Below, piece by piece: positions 13,527-15,541 of a stretch of DNA of 15,541 bases. The notes beneath the pieces were generated by a model, which was given only the letters and a program-made list of their open reading frames with translations, was not told where the DNA came from and ran no database searches. The position numbers were made by a program, and so were the translations under genes. The DNA is from an uncultured Actinoplanes sp. (GTDB lineage Bacteria; Actinomycetota; Actinomycetes; Mycobacteriales; Micromonosporaceae): the NCBI RefSeq assembly GCF_934643405.1, contig NZ_CAKUCL010000169.1, positions 1 through 15,541 on the forward strand, in the 5' to 3' direction. How positions within the stretch are numbered: the first letter of the stretch is position 1; every line of letters starts with the position of its first letter.

Positions 13527-14402
13527 ATGGAGATCCGGGAGCTGCGCGCGTTCGTCGCGGTCGCCGAGGAGGGGACGCTGTCGGCCGCGGCGCGCCGGCT
13601 GCACCTGAGCCAGTCGGCCCTGACCCAGACGATGCAGTCGCTGGAGCGTCAGCTCGGCGTGCAACTCCTCGTCCGTACGCACACCGGGGTGACCCCCACC
13701 GGGCCGGGCGAGACGTTGCTGACCGAGGCGCGCGCCCTGATCGAGCAGCACGACCGGGCGGTGGCGGCGGTGACCGGCACCAGGGCGGAGTCGCTGCTGC
13801 GCATCGGCGCCCCGCTGGAACTGCCGGCCGATCTGCTGCCGGCCGCACTGGCCCGGGTGGACAGCCGGGTCGAGGTGACGCACGCGTCCAGCCGCGCGCA
13901 GATCGAGGCGCTGCGCGCCGGGAAGATCGACATCGCTCTGGTACGGGACCGGCCGACCGACCGTACGCTCGACTCCGTCCTCGCCGTGGAGGAGTCGATG
14001 GGCGTGATCCTGGCCCACGACCGCGCCGCCGAACTGGCCGGGCCGCGCGGGGTGCGGCTGCAGGACCTGACCGGCATGCGCTGGATCGGCTTCCCGCGCT
14101 CGGATTCGCCCGCCTGGCACGACCAGGTGAGCGCCACGCTGCGCGGCCACGGGCTGGTGGTGGAGAACCTGGGCGATCGCGACGATCGTCCGGTCACCGC
14201 GGAGGTGAAACTGGCGACGGTGGCCGCGGGTCAGACGTTCGCGTTCGCCTCGCCGGGCTGGCTGCAACCCCTGCCCGGCGGCATGACGTGGTCCCCGCTG
14301 GTCGGCGACCCGATCGTCCGCCGCACGTGGGCGGTGTGGGTGGCCGCGTCCCGCCGGCGTGACGTGGCGGCCTTCATCGCGGTCATCGACATCAGCGGCT
14401 GA
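13527..14402 (+). CDS. LysR-family transcriptional regulator
   Basis: This 291-residue protein has the LysR N-terminal winged helix-turn-helix at about 1-60: MEIRELRAFVAVAEEGTLSA, then AARRLHLSQSALTQTMQSLE, RQLGVQLLVRT and PTGPGETLL. A periplasmic-binding-like effector domain follows at about 90-287 (IGAPLELPADLLP, GKIDIALVRDRP, then AAGQTFAFASPGWL and a C-terminal WAVW). Length is normal for the family. The ATG at 13527 gives the standard N-terminus; upstream GATGGGG is only a fair ribosome binding site. It is divergent from the SDR gene, the usual LysR arrangement with its target. The 3' end overlaps the convergent TetR gene by 11 bp. Confidence 0.92.
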   Translation: MEIRELRAFVAVAEEGTLSAAARRLHLSQSALTQTMQSLERQLGVQLLVRTHTGVTPTGPGETLLTEARALIEQHDRAVAAVTGTRAESLLRIGAPLELPADLLPAALARVDSRVEVTHASSRAQIEALRAGKIDIALVRDRPTDRTLDSVLAVEESMGVILAHDRAAELAGPRGVRLQDLTGMRWIGFPRSDSPAWHDQVSATLRGHGLVVENLGDRDDRPVTAEVKLATVAAGQTFAFASPGWLQPLPGGMTWSPLVGDPIVRRTWAVWVAASRRRDVAAFIAVIDISG

Positions 14403-14985
14403 CCCCGGTCAGCTCGTCGAGGTGGACGTTCAGCTCGGCGATCGCCTGGTCCGGGGCCAGGTGGCCGGCCAGGACGTGCACCGTCAGGCCGTCGACCAGG
14501 GCGTGCAACCGGCGGGCCAGGGACTCGTGCGTGCGCCGGCCGGGATCGGGCACCAGCTGGCGGATCAGGCGCAAGCACAACTCGTACATGCCGGAGAAGA
14601 GCAGGCGTTGCACCCGGGCCAGCTCCGGATCGCCGAGGCCGAGCGCGAGGAAGGCGAACGACAGCGATGCCTCGATGCGTCGTTGCTCATCGACCGGCAT
14701 GGTCTCGAGCAGCACCTCGGCGACGGCGACGCGGATGTCCGGGGAGGTCTTGAGCGCCATCAGCCGCTCGGTGACCTGCGCGATGACCTCCTCGCAGGCG
14801 AACGCGAGCAGCTCGGCCCGGGTGGCGAAGTAGTGCCGCAGCGCGCCGGACGACCAGCCGGCCTCGGCGGCGACCGACCGGATCGAGACGTCGGCGACGC
14901 CGTCGCGGGCCATCACCCGCCAGACGGCCGCGGCGATCTCCTTGCGGCGCTGCTCGTGGTCCACCAGTTTCGGCACGAACGCCAT
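14392..14985 (-). CDS. TetR-family transcriptional regulator
   Basis: This 197-residue protein has a TetR/AcrR N-terminal DNA-binding domain at about 10-58. The helix-turn-helix is VSIRSVAAEAGWSSGALRHYF (33-53), and RAELLAFACEEVIAQV follows. The C-terminal part (about 80-195) is all helical and resembles the BetI-like ligand domain (EASLSFAFLALGLGDPEL, RLHALVDGLTVHVLAGHL). The start ATG at 14985 has no Shine-Dalgarno, and a likely promoter -10 lies only about 14 bases upstream, so the mRNA is nearly leaderless. A symmetric 39-bp element begins 4 bp from the start codon, so autorepression and control of the divergent membrane-protein gene are likely. The effector is unknown. Confidence 0.92.
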   Translation of the reverse strand: MAFVPKLVDHEQRRKEIAAAVWRVMARDGVADVSIRSVAAEAGWSSGALRHYFATRAELLAFACEEVIAQVTERLMALKTSPDIRVAVAEVLLETMPVDEQRRIEASLSFAFLALGLGDPELARVQRLLFSGMYELCLRLIRQLVPDPGRRTHESLARRLHALVDGLTVHVLAGHLAPDQAIAELNVHLDELTGVSR

Positions 14986-14988
14986 TGT

Positions 14989-15027
14989 CGCACGACCGTG
15001 TTATAAACGAAGTAACACGAGTGTGCG
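14989..15027. promoter_or_regulatory. 39-bp symmetric operator candidate for the TetR regulator
   Basis: The element is symmetric about base 15008. CGCAC (14989-14993) pairs with GTGCG (15023-15027), and CGTGTTA (14997-15003) pairs with TAACACG (15013-15019). Three unmatched bases separate the paired blocks on each side, and a 9-base centre, TAAACGAAG, lies between them. Twelve of 15 positions match in each arm. It fills the space between the TetR and membrane-protein starts and covers the likely TetR -10, as expected of a TetR-family operator. Confidence 0.75.
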
Positions 15028-15029
15028 AA
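15000..15029 (-). promoter_or_regulatory. Possible promoter of the TetR gene inside the operator
   Basis: On the minus strand TTCGCA (15024-15029) and TATAAC (15000-15005) are 18 bp apart. Transcription would start roughly 8-10 bases before the ATG at 14985, which agrees with the lack of a ribosome binding site. The -35 is only a partial match. Confidence 0.4.
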
Positions 15030-15045
15030 AACTCCGGGGGAAGTC

Positions 15046-15541
15046 ATGATCGCCATCATCGTCGGCTGCGAGATCGCGTTCTGGGTGCTGCTGGCGGCCG
15101 GGCTCGCCGCGCGTTACGTCCTGAAGGCGCGGCGGCTGAGCACCGCGCTGCTGGTGGCCGTCCCCCTCGTCGACGTCGTTCTGCTGATCGTCTCGGTGTT
15201 CGACCTGCGCCGCGGCGGCCAGGCGGGCACGGCGCACGGGCTGGCCGCCGTGTACCTGGCCGTGTCGATCGCCTTCGGCTCGCAGATGATCCGCTGGGCC
15301 GACCGGCACGTCGCACACCGCGTGACCGGCGCGGCCCTGCCACCGAAGCTCCGCGGCGCCCCGCGCGCGGCGTACGAACGCAAGCAGTGGCTGCGCCACC
15401 TCCTGGCGTACGGCCTAGGCGCCGCAATCCTCGGCTTCTTCACCTTGCTCGTCGGCGACCCGTCCCGAACGGCGGCGCTGTGGTCGGTGATGGGCCCATG
15501 GACCTTGGTCCTCCTGATCGATTTCGTGGTCGCATTCAGCT
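15046..15541 (+). CDS. Multi-pass membrane protein of unknown function (3' end outside window)
   Basis: The reading frame from the ATG at 15046 (GGGGGAAG just upstream) is open to the window end, giving 165 residues without a stop. Hydrophobic segments lie at about 2-24, 32-52, 64-82, 119-137 and 150-165, with basic loops at 26-30, 83-92 and 101-118. Charged or aromatic positions recall a conserved actinobacterial membrane protein family: CEIAFWVLLAAGLAARYVL at the start, VPLVDVVLLIVSVFDLRRGG and RWADRHVAHR. I know this family only as uncharacterised, possibly related to Bacillus YmcC. Divergent pairing with the TetR gene across a shared operator suggests it is the regulator's target. A role in export or membrane stress is conceivable but not shown. 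Confidence 0.75.
   Translation, partial: MIAIIVGCEIAFWVLLAAGLAARYVLKARRLSTALLVAVPLVDVVLLIVSVFDLRRGGQAGTAHGLAAVYLAVSIAFGSQMIRWADRHVAHRVTGAALPPKLRGAPRAAYERKQWLRHLLAYGLGAAILGFFTLLVGDPSRTAALWSVMGPWTLVLLIDFVVAFS

Overview
The window is high-G+C DNA (about 70% by eye) with strong third-position G/C bias, GTG starts alongside ATG, and a divergent IclR-type gylR next to glpF-glpK-glpD. This points to an actinobacterium. A Micromonosporaceae-like genome (for example Actinoplanes) is my inference, not proven. It reads as ordinary chromosome carrying one decayed insertion element, not as an island.

Left edge (1-752): the 3' part of an IS110-family transposase gene on the minus strand. It is broken by a frameshift and an internal deletion, lacks its 5' end, and runs off the window. 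About 280 bp without a recognisable gene follow.

Glycerol locus (1034-7506): a GylR-like IclR regulator and a first glycerol kinase run leftward as a tight pair. A glycerol facilitator, a second glycerol kinase and an FAD glycerol-3-phosphate dehydrogenase run rightward as an overlapping operon ending in a strong GC hairpin. Glycerol would enter through GlpF, be trapped as glycerol-3-phosphate by either kinase, and be oxidised to dihydroxyacetone phosphate by GlpD. The 99-bp divergent spacer holds a cluster of GTTC/GAAC half-sites and a second inverted repeat. The unusual feature is two complete, divergent GlpK paralogues on either side of one regulator.

Middle (7586-13396): a CaCA-type cation exchanger on the plus strand meets a leftward run of four genes. 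From upstream to downstream these are an SDR oxidoreductase, an APH-fold kinase, a cysteine-desulfurase-like class V aminotransferase and an alpha/beta hydrolase. The hydrolase has Ala where the nucleophile should be. The gaps in this run are structured: a 35-bp tandem repeat plus a 32-bp near-palindrome precede the kinase, and a 19-codon ORF with a near-perfect Shine-Dalgarno plus a 10-bp hairpin precede the hydrolase.

Right edge (13527-15541): a LysR-type regulator divergent from the SDR, then a TetR-family regulator divergent from a multi-pass membrane protein cut by the window end. A 39-bp symmetric element between the last two is a strong TetR operator candidate.

No rRNA, tRNA, CRISPR array or integrated phage was recognised. 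No gene set here clearly forms an undescribed defence or biosynthetic system. The best leads are the structured intergenic elements, the nucleophile-less hydrolase and the doubled glycerol kinase.
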